A DNA stretch of 64,000 bases. Origin: Prevotella sp. Lineage in GTDB: Bacteria; Bacteroidota; Bacteroidia; Bacteroidales; Bacteroidaceae. How positions within the stretch are numbered: the stretch's first letter is position 1; each line of letters starts with the position of its first letter. The stretch lies in contig JAGCOB010000019.1 of the NCBI GenBank assembly GCA_017645645.1, forward strand, positions 33,736-97,735. Reading direction: 5' to 3'. The notes under the pieces are model-generated. The model was not told the DNA's origin, ran no database searches, and saw only the letters and a program-made list of their open reading frames with translations. Below, piece after piece: positions 28,211 through 36,901 of this stretch. The translations under genes and the position numbers were made by a program.

Positions 28211-28551
28211 TCGAGATCTCCTTTCCGCCAGGCATATGCCAAGCCCAATACCAGAACTACCAGGAAAAAGCCGATGCTCAACAGTGCCGCTGTGCCGAAC
28301 TTCTTCACTACTACTGCCCATGGATACAGAAACATCGTCTCTACATCAAACATGAGGAATAAGATGGCAAAGAGATAGAATCCCACCGATACGGGCAGCC
28401 ACGAACTGCCTCTCGTGGGTATACCACTCTCATACGGTTCACCTTTCACCTTCGCGTAGGACCTCGGTCCTATCAACTTGGCTACCACGTAAGCCGCTAC
28501 CACCAATGTCAAAGCCGTCAGTATGACGGTAATCAACAAAGTAAAGTTCAT
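28201..28551 (-). CDS. nuoA: NADH-quinone oxidoreductase subunit A
   Basis: The 116-residue, three-helix subunit is first in the operon. Family segments are KVKGEPYESGIPTRGSS (the Cys/Glu loop region in other species; here Tyr-Glu-Ser-Gly without Cys) and YLFAILFLMFDVETMFLYPWAV with the acidic FDVE motif. With A, B, CD, H, I, J, K, L, M and N present and no E, F or G, the encoded complex lacks the NADH-oxidising module. Confidence 0.95.
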   Translation of the reverse strand: MNFTLLITVILTALTLVVAAYVVAKLIGPRSYAKVKGEPYESGIPTRGSSWLPVSVGFYLFAILFLMFDVETMFLYPWAVVVKKFGTAALLSIGFFLVVLVLGLAYAWRKGDLEWK

Positions 28552-28588
28552 AAAAAGTGTTTAATATTTATTGAATTCAATTTGACTG

Positions 28589-28596
28589 CAAAGGTA
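28589..28596 (-). promoter_or_regulatory. -7 element TACCTTTG for the nuo operon
   Basis: The minus strand reads TTTTGTACCTTTGCA. TACCTTTG matches TAnnTTTG and ends 38 bases before the nuoA start. No other promoter is evident within the operon. Confidence 0.75.
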
Positions 28597-28641
28597 CAAA
28601 ATAATTTGCAAAGAATAAGTATAAATATCAAAAACTTTAAG

Positions 28642-28680
28642 AAAAATAAAAGCCGTCACCTTTTTCTGGCAACGGCTTTA
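28642..28680 (-). terminator. Intrinsic terminator of the small HTH gene
   Basis: Minus-strand arms AAAGCCGT and ACGGCTTT (with a CC/GG pair inside) close a loop and run into TATTTTTCTT, directly after the stop of the gene at 28682. It insulates the nuo promoter from upstream transcription. Confidence 0.85.
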
Positions 28681-28681
28681 A

Positions 28682-28894
28682 TTATTTATTCTTAGGAAAT
28701 GCTTCTTCGGACAATTCCTTAAAGAAGTCGTAATCCAAAATAGCACTGATACGCATCAACAATCGTACGTCCAGGCTTTTACGCTTGAAAATGTTATAAA
28801 CATTCGTGCGCTCACAGGGGATTTGCGTTGCCAGCCAAGCGGCAGATCTACCCTGTTTCCTCAGAATTTCTTCGATGTGCTTACCTATATTCAT
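28682..28894 (-). CDS. Small helix-turn-helix (XRE-type) DNA-binding protein
   Basis: The 70-residue protein is a single HTH domain. Residues 5-45 (HIEEILRKQGRSAAWLATQIPCERTNVYNIFKRK, then LDVRLLMRISAIL) fit the five-helix Cro/C1 fold with the recognition helix around ERTNVYNIFK. It has its own -7 element and terminator, so it is monocistronic and may repress itself. Targets are unknown; it lies between the nuo operon and the mannan cluster. Similar stand-alone short HTH proteins are common in Bacteroidales. Confidence 0.8.
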   Translation of the reverse strand: MNIGKHIEEILRKQGRSAAWLATQIPCERTNVYNIFKRKSLDVRLLMRISAILDYDFFKELSEEAFPKNK

Positions 28895-28939
28895 CTGTCT
28901 TGTCGGTGTTGGTTAAATCTTTCCTTAACTATTCGACCG

Positions 28940-28947
28940 CAAAGGTA
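28940..28947 (-). promoter_or_regulatory. -7 element TACCTTTG for the small HTH gene
   Basis: The minus strand reads CACTACCTTTGCGG. The TAnnTTTG match ends 45 bases before the ATG at 28894. Confidence 0.7.
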
Positions 28948-29000
28948 GTGAATAAATTCCAATATATCAGCACATTATTGTAGAAATTGTTTTTGCAAAA

Positions 29001-30518
29001 TCAATCAAATATCAAAGCATCACCCACACAGGCATTCGGTTGTTGAATATGCAACAACGAACATACAGTCGGAGCAATATCCGTGATATGGACTTCCTGG
29101 GCATGACTACCATGGGGGACATGCCATCCATAGAACAGCAACGGGATATGGGAATCATACGGATTCCACTTCCCATGGGTGGTTCCTTCCGGTGAACTCC
29201 ATGAACTGAACTCGTAATAGCCAGGGTCTGGTGCGACATAGATTTCTCCTCCCCGGTGATAGTTATAGCCCATCAGTATCCGGTCACGGATAATTGGAGG
29301 CACAGAAGAGGTGACTACTCTCTCCACATCCACGACAAACGACAGGTTAGGACTCTGGTGCAAATATTCTATGATGACATCTTTCACCTTCTGATAGTCA
29401 AGCCCTTGCTGACGGATGCCCTTCCTGTCAAGATACAGACGATAGTCAACGATTCCCAGTATCACGGGTTTGGAATTACCGAGTTTCTCCTCAACATATT
29501 TGTCCAGGCCAACACGAAGTTCATGAGAGAGCCACTTACCACCATGCAGGCGGTTATCTTGCATGAACTTCCAGTTATGGGCAGCGGCATGGTCTGCGGA
29601 CAGGAACACAAGATAATTTCCCTTACCCACCTGGCTGTCCAATGCCTCGAAAAGACGCGCCAGGTCCTTGTCAAGTTCAAGATATGCCTCATCGGTATGC
29701 TCACCGCGGGTTCCCCACTTATGTCCGATGACATCCGTCTGGGAGAAACTGACACACAGCATATCGGTCTCATCTCCCTGACCTAATCTTTCACCTTTGA
29801 TCGCTGCAATTGCCATATCAGCGACCAGCGTTCCCGCCAAGGGAGAAAGTCCGACATCACTGCCAAGTTCCTTCAACTTCTCGTTCTTTGCCATCTTCTT
29901 GTTAACCTCCTTCGCCCAGTCAGGGAGTTCCTTCATATAATAAGTACTGGTCACAAACTGTCCGTTCTTCAGGTCCAGCCAATAGGCGGCATTAGCAGCA
30001 TGACCGGCAGGCAAGATCGCGGCACGGTCCTTATAGGAGATGCCAATAACCTTCGAACGAAAGTCCGTATGCATCCGCAACTGGTCGCCAATCGTCGTAG
30101 ACAACATATTGGCAGGTGACATCATTCCCACTCGCTTATTATCTGTCCCGACCGTCATTACTGTCGTATCCATACAACAATAGGTCCGTTTCCCATCCAC
30201 AAAGAAGGTATTGCCGCAGATGCCATGGAAAGCAGGTGTTGTTCCCGTATAGACACTGGCATGACCAATGGCAGTCACTGTCGGGATATAGTTGATGAGA
30301 CAGTTATCAAAACTATAACCCTCGTCTATCATCCGGCGGAATCCCTCTTGCGTGAACTTATTATAATACCTGGAGAGGTAGTCCCATCGCATCTGATCGA
30401 CAACAATACCCACCACCAGTTTCGGTCTTTCCCCAAAGGAAGGGCGGTCGTTGCCGGCAGAAACGGTCAGCACACTCAACCAAGAAACAATGATAACAAA
30501 TAAATTCTTCATACTCAT
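29001..30518 (-). CDS. Secreted alkaline phosphatase-superfamily enzyme (PafA-like)
   Basis: The 505-residue protein has a signal peptide (MSMKNLFVIIVSWLSVLTVSA). Its core is the alkaline phosphatase/nucleotide pyrophosphatase type: metal-binding VGIVVDQMRWDYL, the Thr-nucleophile region PTVTAIGHASVYTGTTP, SFSQTDVIGHKWG, FLSADHAAAHN and GTTHGKWNPYDSHIPLLFYG with the last metal ligands. This matches the calcium-independent Bacteroidetes phosphatase PafA group, which hydrolyses many phosphomonoesters in the periplasm. The ATG overlaps the stop of the 2-epimerase gene (ATGA), so it is translationally tied to the mannan genes. An alternative start is the ATG at 30512. Confidence 0.88.
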   Translation of the reverse strand: MSMKNLFVIIVSWLSVLTVSAGNDRPSFGERPKLVVGIVVDQMRWDYLSRYYNKFTQEGFRRMIDEGYSFDNCLINYIPTVTAIGHASVYTGTTPAFHGICGNTFFVDGKRTYCCMDTTVMTVGTDNKRVGMMSPANMLSTTIGDQLRMHTDFRSKVIGISYKDRAAILPAGHAANAAYWLDLKNGQFVTSTYYMKELPDWAKEVNKKMAKNEKLKELGSDVGLSPLAGTLVADMAIAAIKGERLGQGDETDMLCVSFSQTDVIGHKWGTRGEHTDEAYLELDKDLARLFEALDSQVGKGNYLVFLSADHAAAHNWKFMQDNRLHGGKWLSHELRVGLDKYVEEKLGNSKPVILGIVDYRLYLDRKGIRQQGLDYQKVKDVIIEYLHQSPNLSFVVDVERVVTSSVPPIIRDRILMGYNYHRGGEIYVAPDPGYYEFSSWSSPEGTTHGKWNPYDSHIPLLFYGWHVPHGSHAQEVHITDIAPTVCSLLHIQQPNACVGDALIFD

Positions 30519-31789
30519 TTGATTGCACGTTCAATGACCTCTAAACACATACGACTATTATGGTACGGACATTTCCAGAACCCTGCCTTGTCGTCTACCG
30601 TATTCAATGTACCGTCCGGATGGCGACTCCAATACCATTCGCCATGCTCATAGTCTATCAGGTTGTCCTTGATATACTGCCAGCAACGAACGGCATGACC
30701 CAGAGCATCCTCGTCCCCAAAATACTGATAGATATTCATCCAACCCACGACATTCTCCGCCTGTACCCACCAGTGCAGGTCATCGTCCACATGGCCTGTT
30801 GTGAGATTGGCCTCATGAATCATCGAGCCGTCAGGACGCAGTCCCTTCTCCGAGGCCTTTGCCACCATGCGGACGATCGGCTCCACCTTGGCAAGTACCT
30901 CTTTGTCGCCCAATACCAATGCTGCTTCATGCATCAGCCACGAGCACTCTATATCATGCCCATAACTTTCCAGATGTCCGGCACCACGGGTCCAGTCCAT
31001 TTCAAAGAACAGATCGAGGTGATGAGTCTCTGGATTCAGGATCTTATCGGTGAAAATACCAATGATGTTACGCAGTGCTGACTCTACGCAAAGAATCGTC
31101 TCCTGCGGGACTGTCACATCCACAGGCAGTACAGAGCCTATGACAGGTACATAGTCACACGAGGTAGCGGCCTGCATCTCCCGAAGACAACGGTAGAGGT
31201 TAGCATAAGGCTCGATGATGTGCAGATGGGTGTTCTGCGACTTTGGGAAGTTAGCATCAAACTCCGACAAACGCATATCGGCTATGGGCTGCCAGTCTCG
31301 CGTCATGGCCTCGATATAGCCATTGAAATCGCGGTCAAGGGCATGCTCCTCTATACAGTCGAAGAGTTGGAGGGCATAGTCCAGTGCCTCCCTGTCGCCT
31401 GTGGCACGGGCATACTCCGACATACCGTAGAGGGCGAAACCGATGGCATAGAACTGTTTTCGGGTATTCAGTGGATTTCCCTTATAGTCAACGCTCCAGT
31501 AAACGCCCCCGTATTCTCTGTCGATAAAATGGGAGATAAAATACTCCTTGGCATAGGTTGCCATCTCCAAGTATTCCGGTTTCCTCAGTACCCGGTATGC
31601 CGCAGAGAACGACCATAGGATACGGGCATTCAGGATAGCACCCTTTTCTGCTTCAGGATGCAGCACCTCCTTCCCGTCCATACGACCATAGAAACCGCCA
31701 TGCTCACGGTCTACCATCTTATTCATCCAAAAGTGCAGGATGTTGTTCTCCACAACATCCTGCATCTCCTTTTTCATTGTCTCTATCAT
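30515..31789 (-). CDS. Cellobiose/mannobiose 2-epimerase (AGE family)
   Basis: The 424-residue protein belongs to the N-acylglucosamine 2-epimerase superfamily with an (alpha/alpha)6 barrel. Segments include GGFYGRMDGKEV, KGAILNARILWSFSAAYR, HIIEPYANLYRC, GRGAGHLESYGHDIECSWLM-like text (here TRGAGHLESYGHDIECSWLM), and FWKCPYHNSRMCLEVIER, carrying the catalytic His residues. Such enzymes convert beta-1,4-mannobiose to mannosyl-glucose for the GH130 phosphorylase encoded two genes upstream. The start at 31789 (MIETMKKEMQ) lies one base after the symporter stop and was preferred over the ATG at 31807 inside that gene. Confidence 0.92.
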   Translation of the reverse strand: MIETMKKEMQDVVENNILHFWMNKMVDREHGGFYGRMDGKEVLHPEAEKGAILNARILWSFSAAYRVLRKPEYLEMATYAKEYFISHFIDREYGGVYWSVDYKGNPLNTRKQFYAIGFALYGMSEYARATGDREALDYALQLFDCIEEHALDRDFNGYIEAMTRDWQPIADMRLSEFDANFPKSQNTHLHIIEPYANLYRCLREMQAATSCDYVPVIGSVLPVDVTVPQETILCVESALRNIIGIFTDKILNPETHHLDLFFEMDWTRGAGHLESYGHDIECSWLMHEAALVLGDKEVLAKVEPIVRMVAKASEKGLRPDGSMIHEANLTTGHVDDDLHWWVQAENVVGWMNIYQYFGDEDALGHAVRCWQYIKDNLIDYEHGEWYWSRHPDGTLNTVDDKAGFWKCPYHNSRMCLEVIERAIK

Positions 31790-31790
31790 A

Positions 31791-33188
31791 CTAATCCTCC
31801 ACGGCACGGATTTCCCTCAGTTCTGCGTTAATCGCATTAATACGCTCAGTGGTCAACGGATAGAACCATACCACACACATAGAAATCAGCGCCACACAAG
31901 CAGGAATGAAACTCATCAGCCAGCGCAGACAGCCAAGTGCCTCGTCTGGTTGTATAACACCCTGTGCCAGTTGAGCCGGGTCCGTGATATAGCCGAAGCC
32001 ATCCAACAACCACAGCACTGCCGCACCACCGATAGCACCACCGAATTTCTGAGCCATGGAACTGGAGGAGAAGATCAAACCGGTAGAGGCGGTCCGGAAC
32101 TTCAACTCGGCATAGTCGCTCACATCAGCATACATACTCCATACCAACGGTGACATAATACCCGTCAGTATAGAAATCAGGATCTGGAAGACAAGCATCG
32201 TCCAGTAACCTGTCGGTGTACATGGGATGAAATAGAACAGAATACTCAACACCACCAACGAGGCATTCACCATAATAAAGGTGGTCTTCTTTCCCAATTT
32301 ACTGGAGATAGACACACACGAGGCGACACCTACCATGTTAGACACCTCGCCGACACCCAGGAACAGACCGGCATAGAAGGCAAACATCAAGCCAAAGAAT
32401 ACCAGGCTGACATTGGTACCGATAATATCCTGGAAGAAGTAGGCAACCGTAGCACCACGGACGGTATTGAACAGGTTGAAGCACAATGCCGCACCAATCA
32501 ACAGCCACCAGGGCTTGTTGGAGAGCAAGGCCTTGAAGTCACTGCCCACACTGACCGTAGAGACAGTTTTCAGATGCTCCTTGGTCATGAAGAAGCACAG
32601 GATGAACATCACGAAGCATGCTGCAGCGATGATCACCATGGCCCAGAACCATCCCCGTGGAGTACCATAGCCACCCGTCAGATTGGTCAGCGGCTCCCAA
32701 AGGAACAGGGAGATAAACGATCCACCGTAGGCGAAGAACATACGGAACGAAGAGAACACCGTTTTCTCATTTGTGTCGTCGGTCATCACACCCAGCATGG
32801 CACCATAAGGCACGTTGATACCTGTATAAACCGTCATCATCAGGATATAGGTGACATACGCCCATATCAGTTTCCCACCATAATCCAGGTCCGGTGTGGT
32901 GAATAACAGAATACCGCAGATGGAGAAGAACGGAGCCACCCACAACAGGTAGGGACGGTACTTTCCCCATTTCGTATTGGTACGGTCGGATATAATACCC
33001 ATCATCGGGTCACTGACGGCATCCCAGATACGGGTAACAAGTACCAGTACACCGGCATCGACCAGTGACAAGCCAAAGATATTACTGTAGAAGAACGGCA
33101 GGTAATAAGAGAATATCTTCCAGAACATGCTGGACGACATGTCACCGAAGCCGTATCCGATTTTCTCTGAGAATTTAGATTTAGCCAT
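31791..33188 (-). CDS. GPH-type sugar:cation symporter
   Basis: The 465-residue, twelve-helix carrier is of the glycoside-pentoside-hexuronide group. Landmarks are [26 protein letters not shown] at the N-terminus, the loop [31 protein letters not shown], and [37 protein letters not shown]. In this locus the cargo is most likely mannobiose or other short mannosides moved into the cytoplasm. It overlaps the GH130 gene start region by 8 bases and precedes the epimerase by one base, so the genes are tightly coupled. Confidence 0.92.
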   Translation of the reverse strand: MAKSKFSEKIGYGFGDMSSSMFWKIFSYYLPFFYSNIFGLSLVDAGVLVLVTRIWDAVSDPMMGIISDRTNTKWGKYRPYLLWVAPFFSICGILLFTTPDLDYGGKLIWAYVTYILMMTVYTGINVPYGAMLGVMTDDTNEKTVFSSFRMFFAYGGSFISLFLWEPLTNLTGGYGTPRGWFWAMVIIAAACFVMFILCFFMTKEHLKTVSTVSVGSDFKALLSNKPWWLLIGAALCFNLFNTVRGATVAYFFQDIIGTNVSLVFFGLMFAFYAGLFLGVGEVSNMVGVASCVSISSKLGKKTTFIMVNASLVVLSILFYFIPCTPTGYWTMLVFQILISILTGIMSPLVWSMYADVSDYAELKFRTASTGLIFSSSSMAQKFGGAIGGAAVLWLLDGFGYITDPAQLAQGVIQPDEALGCLRWLMSFIPACVALISMCVVWFYPLTTERINAINAELREIRAVED

Positions 33189-34347
33189 GTTGTTTATTCT
33201 TATTGATTAATTTCTTAATGGTTTCCACTGACGCCGCCGTATAAAGTCCGTCCTCGGGCGTATTCATGCAGTAGTCTGTCAGTTTGTCTATGGTAGAGGT
33301 GGCGACATGCATCCTCGTATCGGCAGAAGCATAATAGATGAACACCTTTCCGTCCTCGTCGGCAATCCATCCATTGGCAAAAGCGACATTCATCACGTCA
33401 CCCAGATATTCATCCCCTGTCGGAACAAGGAAGAAACCGCCCGGTTGGGCAATCACCTTCGTGGGATCCTCTAGGGAGGTCATATACATATATAATACAT
33501 AACGCAAACCGTCGGCTGTGGCACGGACACCATGGGCAAGGTGCAGCCATCCCTTCGGTGTCTTGATAGGATGCGGTCCCTCCCCGTTCTTCACCTCCGT
33601 GATGGTATGGTAGTGACGGGCGTTGATAATCTTCTCGTCCTTTACCTCAGCATGCGTGATGTCATCTACCAGTGCCCAGCCGATGCCACCGCCAGAGCCG
33701 GTATCAATGAAGCCGTCCTGCGGACGGGTATAGAAGGCATATTTCCCGTCGACGAACTCCGGATGCAGTACCACGTTACGCTGCTGTGACTTCGTCTTCA
33801 GGTCAGGCAGGCGCTCCCAGGTCTTCAGGTCCTTCGTACGGGCTATACCTGCCGTTGCCGTTGCTGCACTGAGGTTTCCCGGCTGGGAGTCGTCATGACG
33901 CTCAGCACAGAACACTCCATAAATCCAGCCGTCCTCATGGGCGGTGATACGCATGTCATAGATATTCGTTGCGGGAATCACATCGTCAGGCATGGTGACC
34001 GGCTCCTCCCAGAAACGGAAGTTATCAACACCATTAGGACTCTCGGCAACGGCGAAGAAAGACTTACGGTCGGCTCCCTCCACACGGACCACCAGAACAT
34101 ACTTGCCATTCCATTTGATGGCACCAGAGTTCAGGGTGGCATTCATCATGATGCGCTGCATCAGGTAGGGATTATCCTGCTCGTTGAAATCATAACGCCA
34201 CTCCAATGGAGTATGCTCGGCTGTCAGGATTGGATATTTCCACTTGTCATAAATACCATTCCCCCACTCCAGGGGTTCGTTCTTACGCGTCAGCAGTTCT
34301 TCGTGGTGAGCACGTAATGCTTTTACTTTCTCTTGAAAATCACTCAT
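33181..34347 (-). CDS. GH130 4-O-beta-D-mannosyl-D-glucose phosphorylase
   Basis: The 388-residue cytoplasmic enzyme (no signal) fits GH130 subfamily 1 in length and motifs: [92 protein letters not shown], and [22 protein letters not shown]. The enzyme uses phosphate to split mannosyl-glucose into mannose-1-phosphate and glucose, saving an ATP. The neighbours supply its substrate: GH26/GH5 mannanases, a symporter and a 2-epimerase. The gene order GH26-GH130-symporter-epimerase is the one described for Bacteroides fragilis mannan catabolism. Confidence 0.94.
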   Translation of the reverse strand: MSDFQEKVKALRAHHEELLTRKNEPLEWGNGIYDKWKYPILTAEHTPLEWRYDFNEQDNPYLMQRIMMNATLNSGAIKWNGKYVLVVRVEGADRKSFFAVAESPNGVDNFRFWEEPVTMPDDVIPATNIYDMRITAHEDGWIYGVFCAERHDDSQPGNLSAATATAGIARTKDLKTWERLPDLKTKSQQRNVVLHPEFVDGKYAFYTRPQDGFIDTGSGGGIGWALVDDITHAEVKDEKIINARHYHTITEVKNGEGPHPIKTPKGWLHLAHGVRATADGLRYVLYMYMTSLEDPTKVIAQPGGFFLVPTGDEYLGDVMNVAFANGWIADEDGKVFIYYASADTRMHVATSTIDKLTDYCMNTPEDGLYTAASVETIKKLINKNKQHG

Positions 34348-34367
34348 TGTCTTATTTCTGTTTTATC

Positions 34368-35486
34368 TTATTTCTCGGCAATCTCTTTCAGGAACAGGAC
34401 ATTCTCTTTCTGATACATCTGTTTGAAATATTCAGCGTCAGGCTTTGATGGAGAAGGACCGAACCACTCTTCCTTATAATTACGCCATACCAGAAAGTAA
34501 CTGATGGGGTACTTGTCCAACACAGGCGTTAACGTTGATGTCCACCATGTCGGATCCGTCAGGTTCTTCAGTCCACATTCCGTCAAGGCGGCTATCTTTC
34601 CATGTTCGTCGGCAAACTTCGTCAGCATGGCGAGATTCTGATCCAACTGGGACACGAAGTCTTCCTTTGTTCCCCATTGATAGCCATCAATGCCCACCAG
34701 CGAGATACGATCGTCACCAGGATAGCGCTCCAAATATTTCTCATTGGTCAAGTCGGCTGCCATACCAGGAGAATAAGCCCACAACAGGTTGTCGAAGCCA
34801 TCGGCATTCAGCTTATCCTGCAACATATTCCACAGTGCCTTGTACTCATCAGCCGTGCATAACTTCTCACCCCACCAGAACCAGCTGCCTGTATTCTCAT
34901 GCCAGGGACGAAAGATAATTGGAATCTTCGCACCGTCCTGAGTCTTCAACGTTGCGAGGAAGTCAGATACCCGCTGCATCCAGACTTGGAACTTCTCATA
35001 TTGCGTACCGCCCTTGAGGATGTTCTTCACGACAGTAGAGTCTGTGATGTCCCATGCAGTTCCTTCAGGAAACTTCTGTCCTGCGTTGCCTCCACCCTCT
35101 ATCGTAGTAACAGGATTGCGAGGATGCCAACTGATGGTGATGATACCGCCACGGTCATAGTGCTTGATGATCTCCTCTCTCATCTTAGTGAAAGGTACGC
35201 TGTCGAGGTTCTTCGCGTCGCCCATCTCAATACCGCCAAGTTCAAAGCCCATCACGGCAGGCCAGTCGCCACAGACATTCTTCACATCACTGGAGTCTTG
35301 CTGATACGCCCAGGTCAGTCCATAGAACGGGTCATCCTGATGTCCGAACATATATCCTTTCTGACGAAGACTGTCCAAACGCTCCATCAACTGCTGTGCA
35401 ATGGTCTTTTCGTCCTTTGCTTGCTTAGTTGTTGTACAGGCAACTGCCATCGTTGCCAACATCATGAACACTATTTTCTTCATCAT
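34368..35486 (-). CDS. GH26 beta-mannanase, lipoprotein
   Basis: The 372-residue protein has a lipoprotein signal (MMKKIVFMMLATMAVACTTT, lipobox AVAC). The (beta/alpha)8 GH26 catalytic residues can be read: acid/base Glu197 in FRPWHENTGSWFWWG and nucleophile Glu303 in ALTECGLKN. FGHQDDPFYG near residue 48 and WHPRNP are also typical. It should release mannobiose from mannan or mannooligosaccharides at the cell envelope. No carbohydrate-binding module is present. It lies 7 bases after the esterase gene and 20 before the phosphorylase gene. Confidence 0.95.
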   Translation of the reverse strand: MMKKIVFMMLATMAVACTTTKQAKDEKTIAQQLMERLDSLRQKGYMFGHQDDPFYGLTWAYQQDSSDVKNVCGDWPAVMGFELGGIEMGDAKNLDSVPFTKMREEIIKHYDRGGIITISWHPRNPVTTIEGGGNAGQKFPEGTAWDITDSTVVKNILKGGTQYEKFQVWMQRVSDFLATLKTQDGAKIPIIFRPWHENTGSWFWWGEKLCTADEYKALWNMLQDKLNADGFDNLLWAYSPGMAADLTNEKYLERYPGDDRISLVGIDGYQWGTKEDFVSQLDQNLAMLTKFADEHGKIAALTECGLKNLTDPTWWTSTLTPVLDKYPISYFLVWRNYKEEWFGPSPSKPDAEYFKQMYQKENVLFLKEIAEK

Positions 35487-35493
35487 TATACCT

Positions 35494-36789
35494 TCATTTA
35501 ATATTCATCTGCTTCAACAGCCACTCTTCCCATTCGTCCCACTGCTCCTGGAACCAGAAGTGCCAGGTTGCCTGATAGGGAGAGAGGGTCTTGGGACCTG
35601 TCACCGTATTATAGGTAGCCCACGCCGTGGTGGGAGGTACTACATCGTCATTATAGCCGAAAGAGAACCAGCCCGTTTGGCGGTCCGTGATGAGACGGGC
35701 GAAATTCACACCGTCATAGTAGCGTGACACCTCAATCTGCTTCTCCTGTCCTTTGCCTTTGTTCCAGTAGAAATAATGGGGCCATCCGCAGGCTACCCCC
35801 TGCAAAGAGGCGGTATGGTCGCAGAGGGCGGCATGGACGGGCGCATAATAAGTGACGCGTTTGTCGAGAGCTGCCGTGGCAAGGGTCAGAAAACCACCCT
35901 GACTGGAACCAGACACACCCATCTCCTTTTGGTTCCAGGGCGTATACTCGGCGATATAGTCGAGGGCGCGGATACAGCCGATAACCACTCGTTTATAGTA
36001 CATTTTGTCACGGTCGTCAGTATAGAATTCCCAATACCAGTTCAAGGCACCATGGAAAATGTCGTCATAGACTTTCTGCTCCATCGTCACAGGAATACCG
36101 TGAATTCCAATCTCCAGGGTGATGGCACCTTGTGATGCCGTATATATATCACCGCCGTAGGGACGCACACCGGCACCGGGGACCCTTAACAAAGCTGGAT
36201 ACTTACCCTCCTTGACAGGAACACAAAGAATACCGTAGGTACGGTAGTCCCACTGTATATTATTAAACGACACCTCATAGACGTTCACGTCTTTGGTGCA
36301 TCGTTCGGGCAACAGGCGCTTGGTAGGATTGAGGTCTGTCTTACGTGCCTCTGTAATCGCATTCTTCCAGAACGACTCAAAGTCGTCAGGCTTCACCGTA
36401 GTGGGCTTAATCTGTTCCGGAGAGAAAGCGGCACCGCAGGCCCCTTTGTATTCCTTGCCACCCACATAGGCCGTCACGTCGACACGATAGAAACCAGGTT
36501 TTGTCATCCTACCCTTCAGCGTCAGCGTACCGTCCTTTAATACCACGCCCTTTTTCTTGACATCCTGATACATCTCCGGACCTGCCTCATAGTCGATGGT
36601 GACATTATCAACCAAGGTGGCAGAACGGGTCACACTGATCTTAAAGGTTGCCGTCTCCCCTACCTGATACTTCCAATCCTGATGGTCAGGCACTACGTTC
36701 ACCTGTATCTCACTGCCACGGATCTGGGCATTCAATGGCAAGGAACAGGCCAGTACCAGTAGTAGCAGGATGACTCCTATACGCTTCAT
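35494..36789 (-). CDS. Acetyl-xylan esterase-like (CE7/AXE1) hydrolase, secreted
   Basis: The 431-residue protein has a signal peptide (MKRIGVILLLLVLACSLPLNA) and an Ig-like beta domain (about residues 25-120). An AXE1-type alpha/beta hydrolase follows: YPALLRVPGAGVRPYGGD, the nucleophile Ser296 in GSSQGGFL, and YAPVHAALCDHTA. The catalytic Asp and His lie toward the C-terminus. CE7 enzymes remove acetyl groups from sugars; in this cluster acetylated mannan is the natural substrate to propose. The Cys in LLLVLACSL is followed by Ser, so a lipoprotein anchor is possible. A -7 element precedes it. Confidence 0.88.
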   Translation of the reverse strand: MKRIGVILLLLVLACSLPLNAQIRGSEIQVNVVPDHQDWKYQVGETATFKISVTRSATLVDNVTIDYEAGPEMYQDVKKKGVVLKDGTLTLKGRMTKPGFYRVDVTAYVGGKEYKGACGAAFSPEQIKPTTVKPDDFESFWKNAITEARKTDLNPTKRLLPERCTKDVNVYEVSFNNIQWDYRTYGILCVPVKEGKYPALLRVPGAGVRPYGGDIYTASQGAITLEIGIHGIPVTMEQKVYDDIFHGALNWYWEFYTDDRDKMYYKRVVIGCIRALDYIAEYTPWNQKEMGVSGSSQGGFLTLATAALDKRVTYYAPVHAALCDHTASLQGVACGWPHYFYWNKGKGQEKQIEVSRYYDGVNFARLITDRQTGWFSFGYNDDVVPPTTAWATYNTVTGPKTLSPYQATWHFWFQEQWDEWEEWLLKQMNIK

Positions 36790-36830
36790 GATCTGATCGT
36801 TTTAAGTTCTATCGGTTATTATTACGACTG

Positions 36831-36838
36831 CAAAGTTA
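36831..36838 (-). promoter_or_regulatory. -7 element TAACTTTG for the esterase-mannanase operon
   Basis: The minus strand reads GTTAACTTTGCAGTC. The TAnnTTTG match ends 42 bases before the esterase ATG at 36789, suggesting that the esterase-to-phosphatase genes form one transcript separate from the GH5 gene. Confidence 0.7.
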
Positions 36839-36901
36839 ACATTATTTTTGAGAAAACAATGATTCTTTATGGATTTTCTCACATATAACCTGGCAAAACA
36901 C

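Noticed and set aside
28211-28321. NuoB starting at 28321
   Set aside because: The extra residues are the nuoA coding region read in another frame; NuoB homology begins at 28210.
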